64,000 nt of DNA from Enterococcus asini ATCC 700915 (GTDB lineage Bacteria; Bacillota; Bacilli; Lactobacillales; Enterococcaceae), in the NCBI RefSeq assembly GCF_000407365.1, contig NZ_ASVU01000001.1, positions 1,583,501 through 1,647,500 on the forward strand, given 5' to 3'. Shown here one piece after another: positions 13,881 to 20,713 of this stretch. Position numbers and translations under genes: made by a program. The number at the start of each line of letters is the position of its first letter. Within the stretch, counting starts at the first letter, position 1. The notes beneath the pieces are model-generated. The model worked only from the letters and a program-made list of their open reading frames with translations, had not been told where the DNA came from and ran no database searches.

Positions 13881-15716
13881 TTACATTTCCAGATGAATGC
13901 GGACGGTGTCGGTTTTGGCAGTGTTGTACTTGGTAACGTGACCGGCATACTTTTTCGAAATAGACTCAAGAATCCGTAAGTCGAACTCTTCTTGTTCCGG
14001 TAATTCGGCGGTGATCCCTTTGTCAAAGATATTTTCATGGTAATTGGCCGTGTGTTCACAAGTGATGTAAAGCTGTTCTTCTTGGTAACGGATGGTCAAG
14101 GTGATTTTTCGTTGACTAGGGTCCGTGATGGCATAGGCTTCCCGCACGGCATGCTCCAGTAAATGGGCGAATAAATTGGTTAAGTCGCTGTCGCTAATGG
14201 GTAAGGTATTTGGCAGTTCCACGGCAAATTCCACGGTGATATTGCGTTCTTGGGCAATTTTTTGATAGCGAGATAAGATCAGATTGGCCAAAGGGTGCCC
14301 GGTGACCGTGGACATGCCATCTAGTAATTGGGCATCTTGCTGCAATTTTTCAATGTGTTCTTTGACCCCGCTTAAATTCTCATCTTCAACTAAAAACTGC
14401 ATCATTTGCAGCTGTTTGGCAAAAGCTTGCTTCATGTTTTCTACTTCTAAAAGGTGTTGACGCATTTCTTCGAGACTGTCTTCCAAAAGGGAGGTCTTGA
14501 TTTCTAAGAAGTTCATCTGGCGATTGGTTTGTTCTTCTTTTTGAAGGAAATCAGTCACGGTATAACAAAAGATAACCAGAAGAATAATAGCGTAGAACAA
14601 CGCGGTGATATTCAGCGTGCTGTATTCCGTCCCCACGGAGCTCATGATGTACAAGAAGCAGTGAGCCGAGGCGACCAAAACAATCCAAGGGGTACAAAAC
14701 AGATAGAAGCGATTGTTGTTTTGGCTCTCGCGAATGGCAGCATAGGAAGTGACCAAAGTCCCAAAGATATTCAAGGTATCCAGCCAAGGTTTCACTACGG
14801 GCAGGTCTACATTGGTTAATAAGGCGCCAAGAACGATGACACCGCTAAAGGCGAGATAAGGAAAGGCCCATAATTTGTAAGTGTGTTGGAATCGTTCCAT
14901 TTTGCAGCAATAATAGGAAATCAATAAAAGGGGCGTCAAAATGGCAAAGAAGGTTGCCAAAAGGGAATTGACAATCGGGCTGAAAAATAAACCGGCAATG
15001 CTGTTTTCAGCGGCAGCTTCAATGGCTAAAGAAAGACCAAAACAGGCTAAGAGTAAGAGCTCTAAGTCCAACTTTTTTTGCCGCGCCAGCTTGCGAATGA
15101 TAAAGGCCAACAGTGCGATACTAATCGCCAATGAGAGCACCACCATTAACACCAAGGGCATAGTAACGGCCACCACGTAGGACATTACCGAATTAGCCTC
15201 GCCTACAAAGACGCGAATCGGCAAGCCACTGTAATTCTCATAAGGGGTGCTGACTTCAATGCGCAAATTGCGACCGATATAATCCGGTGGCAAGAGGATT
15301 TCTTTGGTGATCTTGCCAGGATTGTCACTGTTGTCTTTTCCTTGATTGCGAGGGGAGTAGTCGTAGATCAATTCATCGTCTAGCCATAGGGAAAACCACT
15401 GATGATTTCCCTGGACCAGTAGTACGGGGTTGTCCACCTTGCGAGCCATGGTGCGGGACATAATCATGGTTTCGTTTGCTTCGATACTGTCCATGCGCTT
15501 GACGTATTGGCTTTTAAAAGTAGTGTCCGGATCTTCCCGGGAGGAGTAAACCCAGGTTTCTTTGATTTTCGCCATTTGCGTTTTATTGAAAGGATGGGTA
15601 AAGGCGTAGCAAAAAAAGCCAACGATGGCCAAAAAAGCCGAGAGGATAAAAAAGACTAATAACCAGCGCAAGTTGACTTTTGATTTTTTATGACTAAGGT
15701 TTTTTTTTAAATACAT
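13881..15716 (-). CDS. 7TMR-DISM-like membrane protein with degenerate (pseudo) histidine-kinase domain
   Basis: A 611-residue protein, read by eye as follows. A membrane segment at 17-39, an outside beta-rich domain at about 40-178 (WFSLWLDDELIYDY recalls 7TMR-DISM jelly rolls), seven membrane segments at about 179-390, a coiled coil at 391-465, and a GHKL-like C-terminal domain. The kinase motifs look broken. The dimerisation helix has KQAFAKQL (429-436) where AgrC/DcuS-like kinases have RHDxKNHL, so the phospho-accepting His is absent. The N-box LLDNA is LLEHA (519-523), and the G-box HGxGL is replaced by EEFDLR. No response regulator is adjacent. Probably a signalling pseudokinase; the ligand is unknown. 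It is divergent from the signal-peptidase-like gene at 15908. Confidence 0.75.
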   Translation of the reverse strand: MYLKKNLSHKKSKVNLRWLLVFFILSAFLAIVGFFCYAFTHPFNKTQMAKIKETWVYSSREDPDTTFKSQYVKRMDSIEANETMIMSRTMARKVDNPVLLVQGNHQWFSLWLDDELIYDYSPRNQGKDNSDNPGKITKEILLPPDYIGRNLRIEVSTPYENYSGLPIRVFVGEANSVMSYVVAVTMPLVLMVVLSLAISIALLAFIIRKLARQKKLDLELLLLACFGLSLAIEAAAENSIAGLFFSPIVNSLLATFFAILTPLLLISYYCCKMERFQHTYKLWAFPYLAFSGVIVLGALLTNVDLPVVKPWLDTLNIFGTLVTSYAAIRESQNNNRFYLFCTPWIVLVASAHCFLYIMSSVGTEYSTLNITALFYAIILLVIFCYTVTDFLQKEEQTNRQMNFLEIKTSLLEDSLEEMRQHLLEVENMKQAFAKQLQMMQFLVEDENLSGVKEHIEKLQQDAQLLDGMSTVTGHPLANLILSRYQKIAQERNITVEFAVELPNTLPISDSDLTNLFAHLLEHAVREAYAITDPSQRKITLTIRYQEEQLYITCEHTANYHENIFDKGITAELPEQEEFDLRILESISKKYAGHVTKYNTAKTDTVRIHLEM

Positions 15717-15816
15717 TAAATAATCACCTCTCGTATGTTATACTTTAGGATATTTTTTTTAAAGAGATAAGTCAACATGATTCATCAGTTTGTTTTTGAG
15801 TTTTAATCTAGAATGA

Positions 15817-15846
15817 AAGTTATTTTATTGTTGTATATAATAACTT
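15817..15846. promoter_or_regulatory. Operator-like inverted repeat in a divergent promoter region
   Basis: AAGTTATT at 15817-15824 and AATAACTT at 15839-15846 are perfect inverted arms with 14 bases between. They lie midway between the divergent pseudokinase and signal-peptidase-like genes, 13 bases upstream of the rightward -35 box. No regulator gene is adjacent. Confidence 0.45.
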
Positions 15847-15859
15847 AAGTTCCTGTTGA

Positions 15860-15887
15860 TTGTAACTGATTTTAATAATATTATAAT
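15860..15887 (+). promoter_or_regulatory. Promoter of the signal-peptidase-like gene
   Basis: TTGTAA at 15860-15865 and TATAAT at 15882-15887 are 16 bases apart, giving a short leader before the GAGGAGTGAGAGG ribosome site. An alternative pairing is TTGATT with TATTAT at 17 bases. Confidence 0.6.
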
Positions 15888-15907
15888 GATGAGAGGAGTG
15901 AGAGGGA

Positions 15908-16438
15908 ATGAAGCAATTGACGAGGATTAATGCATTAGGTTCCTTAATTTTGGTAGTAATGATGGCCCTTGCAATCATCATCACCCTTTTACCTCATTTA
16001 CTTGGGCTGACGATTGCGGTTATTCGCGACGATGCCATGCAAAGCACCTACCCCAACGGCAGTTTAGTTTTCGTGCGCCAGCAAGCGGTGAAGGAGATCA
16101 ACGTTGGGGAGATCATCACCTATTACGTGGATCAAGGGGAAGAGGTCATGACGCGACGGGTGGTGGCAAAAGATGCAGATGCGGAAGTCTTTTATACAAA
16201 AGGGGACAAGCTAGCACAAAGCGAAGAAGGCAAAGTCACCAAACGCAATTTACTCGGTCAACCGGTTTTTCACTTGCCTTACTTGGGCTTTTTGGCCACG
16301 GCTGATTTTGTTCACTATGCTCAAATGATCTTTTGGCTTATCGCCGGGGGCTTGACCTTGTATTCCGGCTGGACTTTGACGAGAACGGTTCGACTGCAAA
16401 AAAAGGCGCCGACTGGCTGGGAAGAGCAGGAATTTTAG
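15908..16438 (+). CDS. SipW/S26B-like signal peptidase homologue lacking catalytic Ser and His
   Basis: A 176-residue membrane protein with one membrane helix at each end (about 9-35 and 137-158), the layout of ER-type signal peptidases such as SipW. The core is recognisable: DDAMQSTYPNGSLVFV (41-56) aligns to the SGSMEPTxxxGSLVxV box, TRRVV (82-86) to THRVV, and TKGDKLAQSEEG and VFHLPYLGFL to the rest. The nucleophile Ser is Ala43 and the base His is Arg83, so peptidase activity is not expected. Divergent from the pseudokinase and alone in its transcript. B. subtilis SipW is known to have a regulatory role beyond cleavage; a similar role here is inference. Confidence 0.75.
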   Translation: MKQLTRINALGSLILVVMMALAIIITLLPHLLGLTIAVIRDDAMQSTYPNGSLVFVRQQAVKEINVGEIITYYVDQGEEVMTRRVVAKDADAEVFYTKGDKLAQSEEGKVTKRNLLGQPVFHLPYLGFLATADFVHYAQMIFWLIAGGLTLYSGWTLTRTVRLQKKAPTGWEEQEF

Positions 16439-16445
16439 TCCAGGA

Positions 16446-16475
16446 TTGCACCTAATAAAAAAAATAGCGTATAAT
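16446..16475 (+). promoter_or_regulatory. Promoter directly before a terminator hairpin
   Basis: TTGCAC at 16446-16451 and TATAAT at 16470-16475 are 18 bases apart. The expected start is at about 16482, inside the left arm of the hairpin at 16480-16499. Confidence 0.5.
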
Positions 16476-16479
16476 GAGG

Positions 16480-16506
16480 CTGTCGTGATTTCACGGCAGT
16501 TTTTTT
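16480..16506 (+). terminator. Terminator after the signal-peptidase-like gene
   Basis: CTGTCGTG pairs with CACGGCAG (one G-T wobble) over loop ATTT, followed by seven T. It ends the 15908 transcript, and lies just after a separate promoter that could serve trmR. Confidence 0.75.
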
Positions 16507-16557
16507 CGGTACTTTAGACTAGTCCGGCTAGTCTTGAAATACAAAGGAGCAAAGACG

Positions 16558-17253
16558 ATGCGAAATGAAATGATGCACCGGCCAGTGGTGAAACCGGAAC
16601 TGGTAGAATTTATGCGGGAGAAGCAAAAGGCTTTAACAGGCGGGTTAGGTGCTCTCGAAGGGGATGCCCATAAGCGCGGCGTGCCAGTGATTCCCCATGA
16701 AACCGTGGTCTTCTTACAGTTTTTATTGGGGCAATTGCGCCCAAAAGAAGTCTTGGAAATCGGTACCGCAATCGGTTTTTCGGCAAGTCTTATGACGGCA
16801 TACTTGGCTGAAGACGGCCATGTAACGACAATCGATCGCTATGAGGTGATGATCAAAGAAGCTAAAGAAAACTTCCAACGCTTAGGTGTAGCGGACAAAG
16901 TGACTCTTTTGGAAGGCCAGGCAGCGGAGATTTTGCCAACTTTGAGTGGTCCTTATGATTTTATTTTTATGGATAGTGCGAAGTCGAAATACATCGAGTT
17001 TTTGCCGGAGTGTTTGCGCTTGTTGCGTAAAGGGGGTGTCTTAATGGTAGACGATGTCTTCCAAGCGGGGACAATATTGGATCCTTTGGAAGAAATTCCG
17101 CGGAAAAACCGGGCCATCCACCGGAAGCTCAATGAATTTTTAGACGTGGTGATGACTCATCCGCAACTGACATCGACCTTGGTACCTTTAGGAGATGGCG
17201 TGATTTTGATCACCAAAGAAGCAGACGAAATCGAGCTACCCCAGTCAAAGTAA
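16558..17253 (+). CDS. trmR: SAM-dependent O-methyltransferase, TrmR/YrrM type
   Basis: A 231-residue class I methyltransferase of the small O-methyltransferase family. SAM-binding motif I is VLEIGTAIGFSA near residue 63, followed by the acidic TTIDR near 88 and FIFMDSAKSKY near 135. MVDDVFQAG and a conserved tail GDGVILI complete the fold. It aligns well with B. subtilis YrrM (TrmR), which methylates 5-hydroxyuridine at the wobble position of tRNA. The ATG at 16558 has an AAAGGAG ribosome site. The assignment to TrmR rests on remembered similarity, not a search. Confidence 0.8.
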   Translation: MRNEMMHRPVVKPELVEFMREKQKALTGGLGALEGDAHKRGVPVIPHETVVFLQFLLGQLRPKEVLEIGTAIGFSASLMTAYLAEDGHVTTIDRYEVMIKEAKENFQRLGVADKVTLLEGQAAEILPTLSGPYDFIFMDSAKSKYIEFLPECLRLLRKGGVLMVDDVFQAGTILDPLEEIPRKNRAIHRKLNEFLDVVMTHPQLTSTLVPLGDGVILITKEADEIELPQSK

Positions 17254-17333
17254 GGTGGTTCTAGCCGTTATAATGACACCTTTGTTGTATCTTTAGGACA
17301 ATAAAACACTGAAAAACAAAAATAGTTAGGAAT

Positions 17334-17405
17334 AAGTCTTCCCCCATCCGTGGGTTCTTCAGCTCTTTTCGAGTACGGAATCCATGGGGCGGAAGGCTTT
17401 TTTTT
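17334..17405 (+). terminator. Long structured hairpin with T8 tail
   Basis: AAGTCTTCC and GGAAGGCTT form the base of a roughly 65-base imperfect hairpin. CCCC/GGGG, GGGTTC/GAATCC and CTC/GAG helices stack inside, followed by eight T. It is longer than an ordinary terminator and lies in the 300-base gap between trmR and rhaB. It probably ends trmR, but could be the 3' end of a small RNA. I see no coding sequence in this gap. Confidence 0.55.
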
Positions 17406-17466
17406 GTTTTCTAGGGACAGGTGGAGGGTTCTGTAATTTTGATACCCGAAGAGTAACATTTCAGTA

Positions 17467-17495
17467 TTGTTTTGAAAGGGCTGTCACGCTATTCT
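17467..17495 (+). promoter_or_regulatory. rhaB promoter with a cre-like site in the spacer
   Basis: TTGTTT at 17467-17472 and TATTCT at 17490-17495 are 17 bases apart. The spacer contains TGAAAGGGCTGTCA at 17473-17486, which matches the CcpA cre consensus TGWAANCGNTNWCA at all fixed positions but one (G for the central C). Catabolite repression would block polymerase directly. Confidence 0.6.
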
Positions 17496-17554
17496 TAAGA
17501 AAAATCCCCAGGCACTTCAGCGAGTCGCCTGTCTAATTCGAAGGAGAATTTAAA

Positions 17555-19027
17555 ATGACAAAATATATTGCAGTGGATATCGGTGCCTCCAGTGGTCGTC
17601 TGATGTTGTCTTCCCTAGATGAAGAGGGCAAGATGAGTTTAACAGAAATTCATCGCTTCAAAAATGGTTTTAGCGAAACGGCCGGCGCGGATCGTTGGCA
17701 GATTCAGCATTTGACCACCGAAATCCTGAAAGGTTTGGCAAAAGTCAAAGCAGCGGGCATTGAAGAATGTTACGTGGGCATCGATACGTGGGGTGTGGAC
17801 TATTGCTTGTTAGATGAAGCTGGCGAGTTGATGGAAGCACCGATTGCTTATCGGGATAAACGAACCCAAGAGGCAATGGCTGACTTCGATGAAAAAATGC
17901 CCCTGACGGAATTGTACCAACGCACAGGGATTCAACTGATGAATTTTAATACCGTCTTCCAATTATTAGTTGAAGACAAGGAAAAATTGGCGAAGGCGAG
18001 CTCCTTGTTGTTGATTCCGGACTATTTAGGCTATGTCTTTACCGGCAACCAGGTCTTGGAAAAAACCAATGCATCCACTATGCAGTTGTTAAACTTAACC
18101 ACACGAAAAATCGATAGTGAGATTTTAGCGACCTTGGAAGTTTCGGAAGAACTCTTCCCGCCATTAGTCGAGCCGGGTAGTATTTTAGGCGAATTGCAAC
18201 AAGCGCGTTTTCCAGAATATGATTTACCAAAGGCGACCTTTATTACCATTGCCAGTCACGATACCGCATCCGCTGTGGTAGGGACTCCGGGAGCCGGAGA
18301 AGACTGGGCTTATATTAGTTCCGGGACGTGGTCACTAATGGGGGCGGAATTAAAAGACGGGATTGCTACCCCGGTGGCCTACGATGCCAACTTCACAAAT
18401 GAATGGGGCGTGGCCGGGAGTATCCGTTTCTTAAAAAACATTATGGGCATGTGGTTGATTCAAGAAGTCGCTCGCATGCAAGACTACCAATACTCCTATG
18501 CAGAATTAGCCGATATGGCGGCCAAAGAAGCGCCATACCAACAATTCGTCAATGTAAACGACGACCGCTTCTTAAATCCAGCGAATATGATTGAAGAGTT
18601 TCAAGCGTATTGTCGTGAAACCGGCCAGAAGGTACCGGAAACCCCAGGAGAAATTGCCCGCTGTGTCTATGACAATTTGGCCTTGTGTTATGCGGTGGAA
18701 TTGAAAAACTTGCAAGCCATCACCGGCCGCAAGATTAACAAATTGCACATTGTAGGTGGGGGTTCGAACAACCGCCTGTTGAATCAATTAACGGCGGACG
18801 CTTGCAATGTTACCGTAGAAGCCGGTCCTGGAGAAGCGACGGCTATCGGAAATTTAGTTGTGCAAATGGTAGCGACTAGCGGCTTTGGGGATTTGGCCTC
18901 TGCCCGAAAAGCGGTGCGAGCTTCTTTTGATTTGCACACCTATGAACCAAGCAATCCAGATGCCCAAACAATCGTGGAAGCATACGAAACCTTTTTGGCT
19001 AACCAGTGCCAATTGGCAAGAGTTTAA
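17555..19027 (+). CDS. rhaB: Rhamnulokinase
   Basis: A 490-residue FGGY-family sugar kinase, the usual size for rhamnulokinase, which phosphorylates L-rhamnulose at O1. Signatures include AVDIGASSGRLML near residue 5, IHRFKNGF near 33, GIDTWGVDYCLL near 75, SSGTWSLMG near 252, and GGGSNNRLLNQL near 407. The ATG at 17555 has a GAAGGAGAA ribosome site. No isomerase, aldolase, transporter or rhamnose regulator gene is adjacent, so it is an orphan of the pathway here. A cre-like site suggests sugar control. Confidence 0.88.
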   Translation: MTKYIAVDIGASSGRLMLSSLDEEGKMSLTEIHRFKNGFSETAGADRWQIQHLTTEILKGLAKVKAAGIEECYVGIDTWGVDYCLLDEAGELMEAPIAYRDKRTQEAMADFDEKMPLTELYQRTGIQLMNFNTVFQLLVEDKEKLAKASSLLLIPDYLGYVFTGNQVLEKTNASTMQLLNLTTRKIDSEILATLEVSEELFPPLVEPGSILGELQQARFPEYDLPKATFITIASHDTASAVVGTPGAGEDWAYISSGTWSLMGAELKDGIATPVAYDANFTNEWGVAGSIRFLKNIMGMWLIQEVARMQDYQYSYAELADMAAKEAPYQQFVNVNDDRFLNPANMIEEFQAYCRETGQKVPETPGEIARCVYDNLALCYAVELKNLQAITGRKINKLHIVGGGSNNRLLNQLTADACNVTVEAGPGEATAIGNLVVQMVATSGFGDLASARKAVRASFDLHTYEPSNPDAQTIVEAYETFLANQCQLARV

Positions 19028-19033
19028 GAAAAA

Positions 19034-19067
19034 AACTAGTGCGCTTTTTGCGCGCTAGTTTTTTTAG
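19034..19067 (+). terminator. Terminator after rhaB
   Basis: AACTAGTGCGC pairs with GCGCGCTAGTT (one T-G wobble) over five T, then a T run. It starts six bases after the rhaB stop. Confidence 0.85.
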
Positions 19068-19128
19068 TTGGAAGAAAGTGCTTTGCAAAAAGGGGAAGGC
19101 TTGTTACTCTATGAAAGAGGTGAAGAAG

Positions 19129-19656
19129 ATGAAAATTCGTAGCATCCAACCAACCGATTATCCCGCAGTGGCCCAATTAGTCAGGGAAGCTTTTCAACAG
19201 TCGGAACACGGCTATCAAGGAGAAGTCGCCATTGTGACGAACATTCGTCAGGAGCCGAGCTACCATCCTGAACTAGAAGTTGTGGCGCTAGACGAACAAA
19301 ATGACGAACTTTTAGGACATGGCCTGTTAAGTGAAGTTGCCATTGTTAATGAAACAATGAGTTTTACTGGCTTAGTCTTGGTACCTTTAGCCGTGGCTCC
19401 GACCGCCCAAAATCAAGGAGTCGGCGGTCAGTTGCTTAAAGAACTGGAAAAGCGAGCCAAGGAATTAGACTATCCTTTTATCAGCATCTTAGGGCATCCG
19501 GATTACTATCCTCGCTTTGGTTATGTACCTGCTTCACGCTTTCAAATTCAAGCGCCGTTTCCCGTTCCCGATGAAGCCTTTTTGATCAAAGAAATCACAC
19601 CTGATGGTCTTACTGGTGTTAGTGGCATGGTGCATTATTCCAAAGCCTTTGAATAA
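19129..19656 (+). CDS. GNAT-family N-acetyltransferase
   Basis: A 175-residue GNAT protein. The acetyl-CoA pyrophosphate loop is APTAQNQGVGGQLLKELE near residue 90, followed by ILGHPDYYPRFGY, a segment found in YhbS-like predicted acetyltransferases. The ATG at 19129 follows AAAGAGGTGA at a good distance; an earlier in-frame ATG at 19111 would place the ribosome site inside the gene. The substrate is unknown. It stands alone between two terminators. Confidence 0.82.
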   Translation: MKIRSIQPTDYPAVAQLVREAFQQSEHGYQGEVAIVTNIRQEPSYHPELEVVALDEQNDELLGHGLLSEVAIVNETMSFTGLVLVPLAVAPTAQNQGVGGQLLKELEKRAKELDYPFISILGHPDYYPRFGYVPASRFQIQAPFPVPDEAFLIKEITPDGLTGVSGMVHYSKAFE

Positions 19657-19657
19657 C

Positions 19658-19694
19658 AAAAACCCTCTGGAGAAAGGACTCCAGAGGGTTTTTA
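19658..19694. terminator. Terminator after the acetyltransferase gene
   Basis: A 15-base perfect stem AAAAACCCTCTGGAG with loop AAAGGA. The A and T tracts make it work from both sides, and it also ends the minus-strand tRNA-Arg transcript. Confidence 0.9.
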
Positions 19695-19704
19695 TGAATT
19701 GTGA

Positions 19705-19778
19705 CGCTCCAGGAGGGATTCGAACCCCCGACCGTCCGCTTAGAAGGCGGATGCTCTATCCAGCTGAGCTACTGGAAC
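19705..19778 (-). tRNA. tRNA-Arg (anticodon UCU)
   Basis: The minus strand folds into a 74-base cloverleaf. The acceptor is GTTCCAG/CTGGAGC, the anticodon arm CCGCC-TTCTAAG-CGG reads TCT for Arg codons AGA/AGG, and the T loop is TTCGAAT. The discriminator is G, and CCA is not encoded (TCA follows). Confidence 0.95.
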
Positions 19779-19796
19779 AAAAACTCGACATGTTTC

Positions 19797-19825
19797 ATTA
19801 TAGAAAAAGCCCAGGTGCTTGTCAA
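19797..19825 (-). promoter_or_regulatory. Consensus promoter of tRNA-Arg
   Basis: On the minus strand TTGACA (19820-19825) and TATAAT (19797-19802) with a 17-base spacer form a perfect vegetative promoter, starting transcription a few bases before the tRNA. Confidence 0.9.
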
Positions 19826-19850
19826 ACCTTTTTCTAAGGAAAACACAGGG

Positions 19851-19889
19851 AAAAAAGACACCCAAGACTGTGATTTTTGTCTTGGGTGT
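19851..19889 (-). terminator. Terminator of the DUF2238 gene
   Basis: On the minus strand ACACCCAAGAC pairs with GTCTTGGGTGT, followed by six T. It lies seven bases after the stop codon and directly upstream of the tRNA-Arg promoter. Confidence 0.85.
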
Positions 19890-19896
19890 TTCGTTA

Positions 19897-20553
19897 TTAT
19901 TTGATTTTGCGAATGCGATAGCTTTCAAAGTATTCCGGGCGCCGGTTGCTTTTGGCAAAAGCATAGATGCCCATAATGATAGCTCCGGCGGTATTGGTAA
20001 ACAAATCTCCCATGGTGTCCATCAATGCGGCTCTACCCACGAGTTCTTGACCATGGCTGATGTAGCGTTGCAAGTTTAGGTTGGCTACGCTGTCGCAGAT
20101 GAATTCCCAAAATTCCCAAAAGACACCGCAAACTCCGGAAAAGGCGAAACCGAAGAGCAGGAAGAGCCAAATGGAAACGTCTTTACTAGCGGCATTTTTC
20201 AAAAAAATGGCAATTAAACCGTAGCCAATCGCGGTTAGTAGCATCGGGCTAATGGTGTGAAGCAATTTATCCCAGCCGTTAATGATGCGAATCAAGTGAA
20301 GGCAAGTGCCTAGAAAAACGGAAATAAAGAGAAAGAACCAGTAAAAATACTGAATCGGTTCTGGAATCAATATTTTAAAGAACCGCTTGATTAAATCTGG
20401 AAGAAAAATCAGACCAATCCCCAAAAGACACTCTAGGATTACCACCCGCATTTCCGAACGGGGAGAGAGCTCCACGATGTATTCGTAAATGTTGAAAAAT
20501 AGCACGAGAATCCCGAAGACGGTTAAACCGCGCTTGATTTTAGTTGCATTCAT
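19897..20553 (-). CDS. DUF2238 (YjdF-like) membrane protein
   Basis: A 218-residue protein with about six membrane segments. The conserved polar residues of the DUF2238/YjdF family are visible inside the membrane: GWDKLLHTISPML, GVFWEFWEFICD, and DTMGDLFTNTAGA. The function of the family is not established. The ATG at 20553 lies nine bases after AAAGGAG; a TTG further upstream abuts the ribosome site and is rejected. Monocistronic. Confidence 0.8.
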   Translation of the reverse strand: MNATKIKRGLTVFGILVLFFNIYEYIVELSPRSEMRVVILECLLGIGLIFLPDLIKRFFKILIPEPIQYFYWFFLFISVFLGTCLHLIRIINGWDKLLHTISPMLLTAIGYGLIAIFLKNAASKDVSIWLFLLFGFAFSGVCGVFWEFWEFICDSVANLNLQRYISHGQELVGRAALMDTMGDLFTNTAGAIIMGIYAFAKSNRRPEYFESYRIRKIK

Positions 20554-20664
20554 TTTTCCCAACTCCTTTCACATAGTATTAGTTTATCATATCACCGGCT
20601 TAAGCCCTAGAAAAAGCCCGAGGGAAAGCTGGGTCTATGGTCTGATGTGAGAATGAAAGGCTTA

Positions 20665-20673
20665 TGCTATAAT
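20665..20673 (+). promoter_or_regulatory. Extended -10 promoter of the glycosyltransferase gene
   Basis: TGCTATAAT at 20665-20673 is a perfect extended -10 element, 41 bases before the start codon. No clear -35 is present. Confidence 0.6.
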
Positions 20674-20713
20674 AAATTCTATGAAATGAATTTGGATTGG
20701 GAAAGGATTTACT

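Noticed and set aside
15908-16438. Active type I signal peptidase
   Set aside because: The nucleophile and base positions are Ala and Arg, so catalysis is not expected despite the fold.
17268-17459. A 63-codon minus-strand frame between trmR and rhaB
   Set aside because: It runs through the long hairpin and has no ribosome site or family resemblance.
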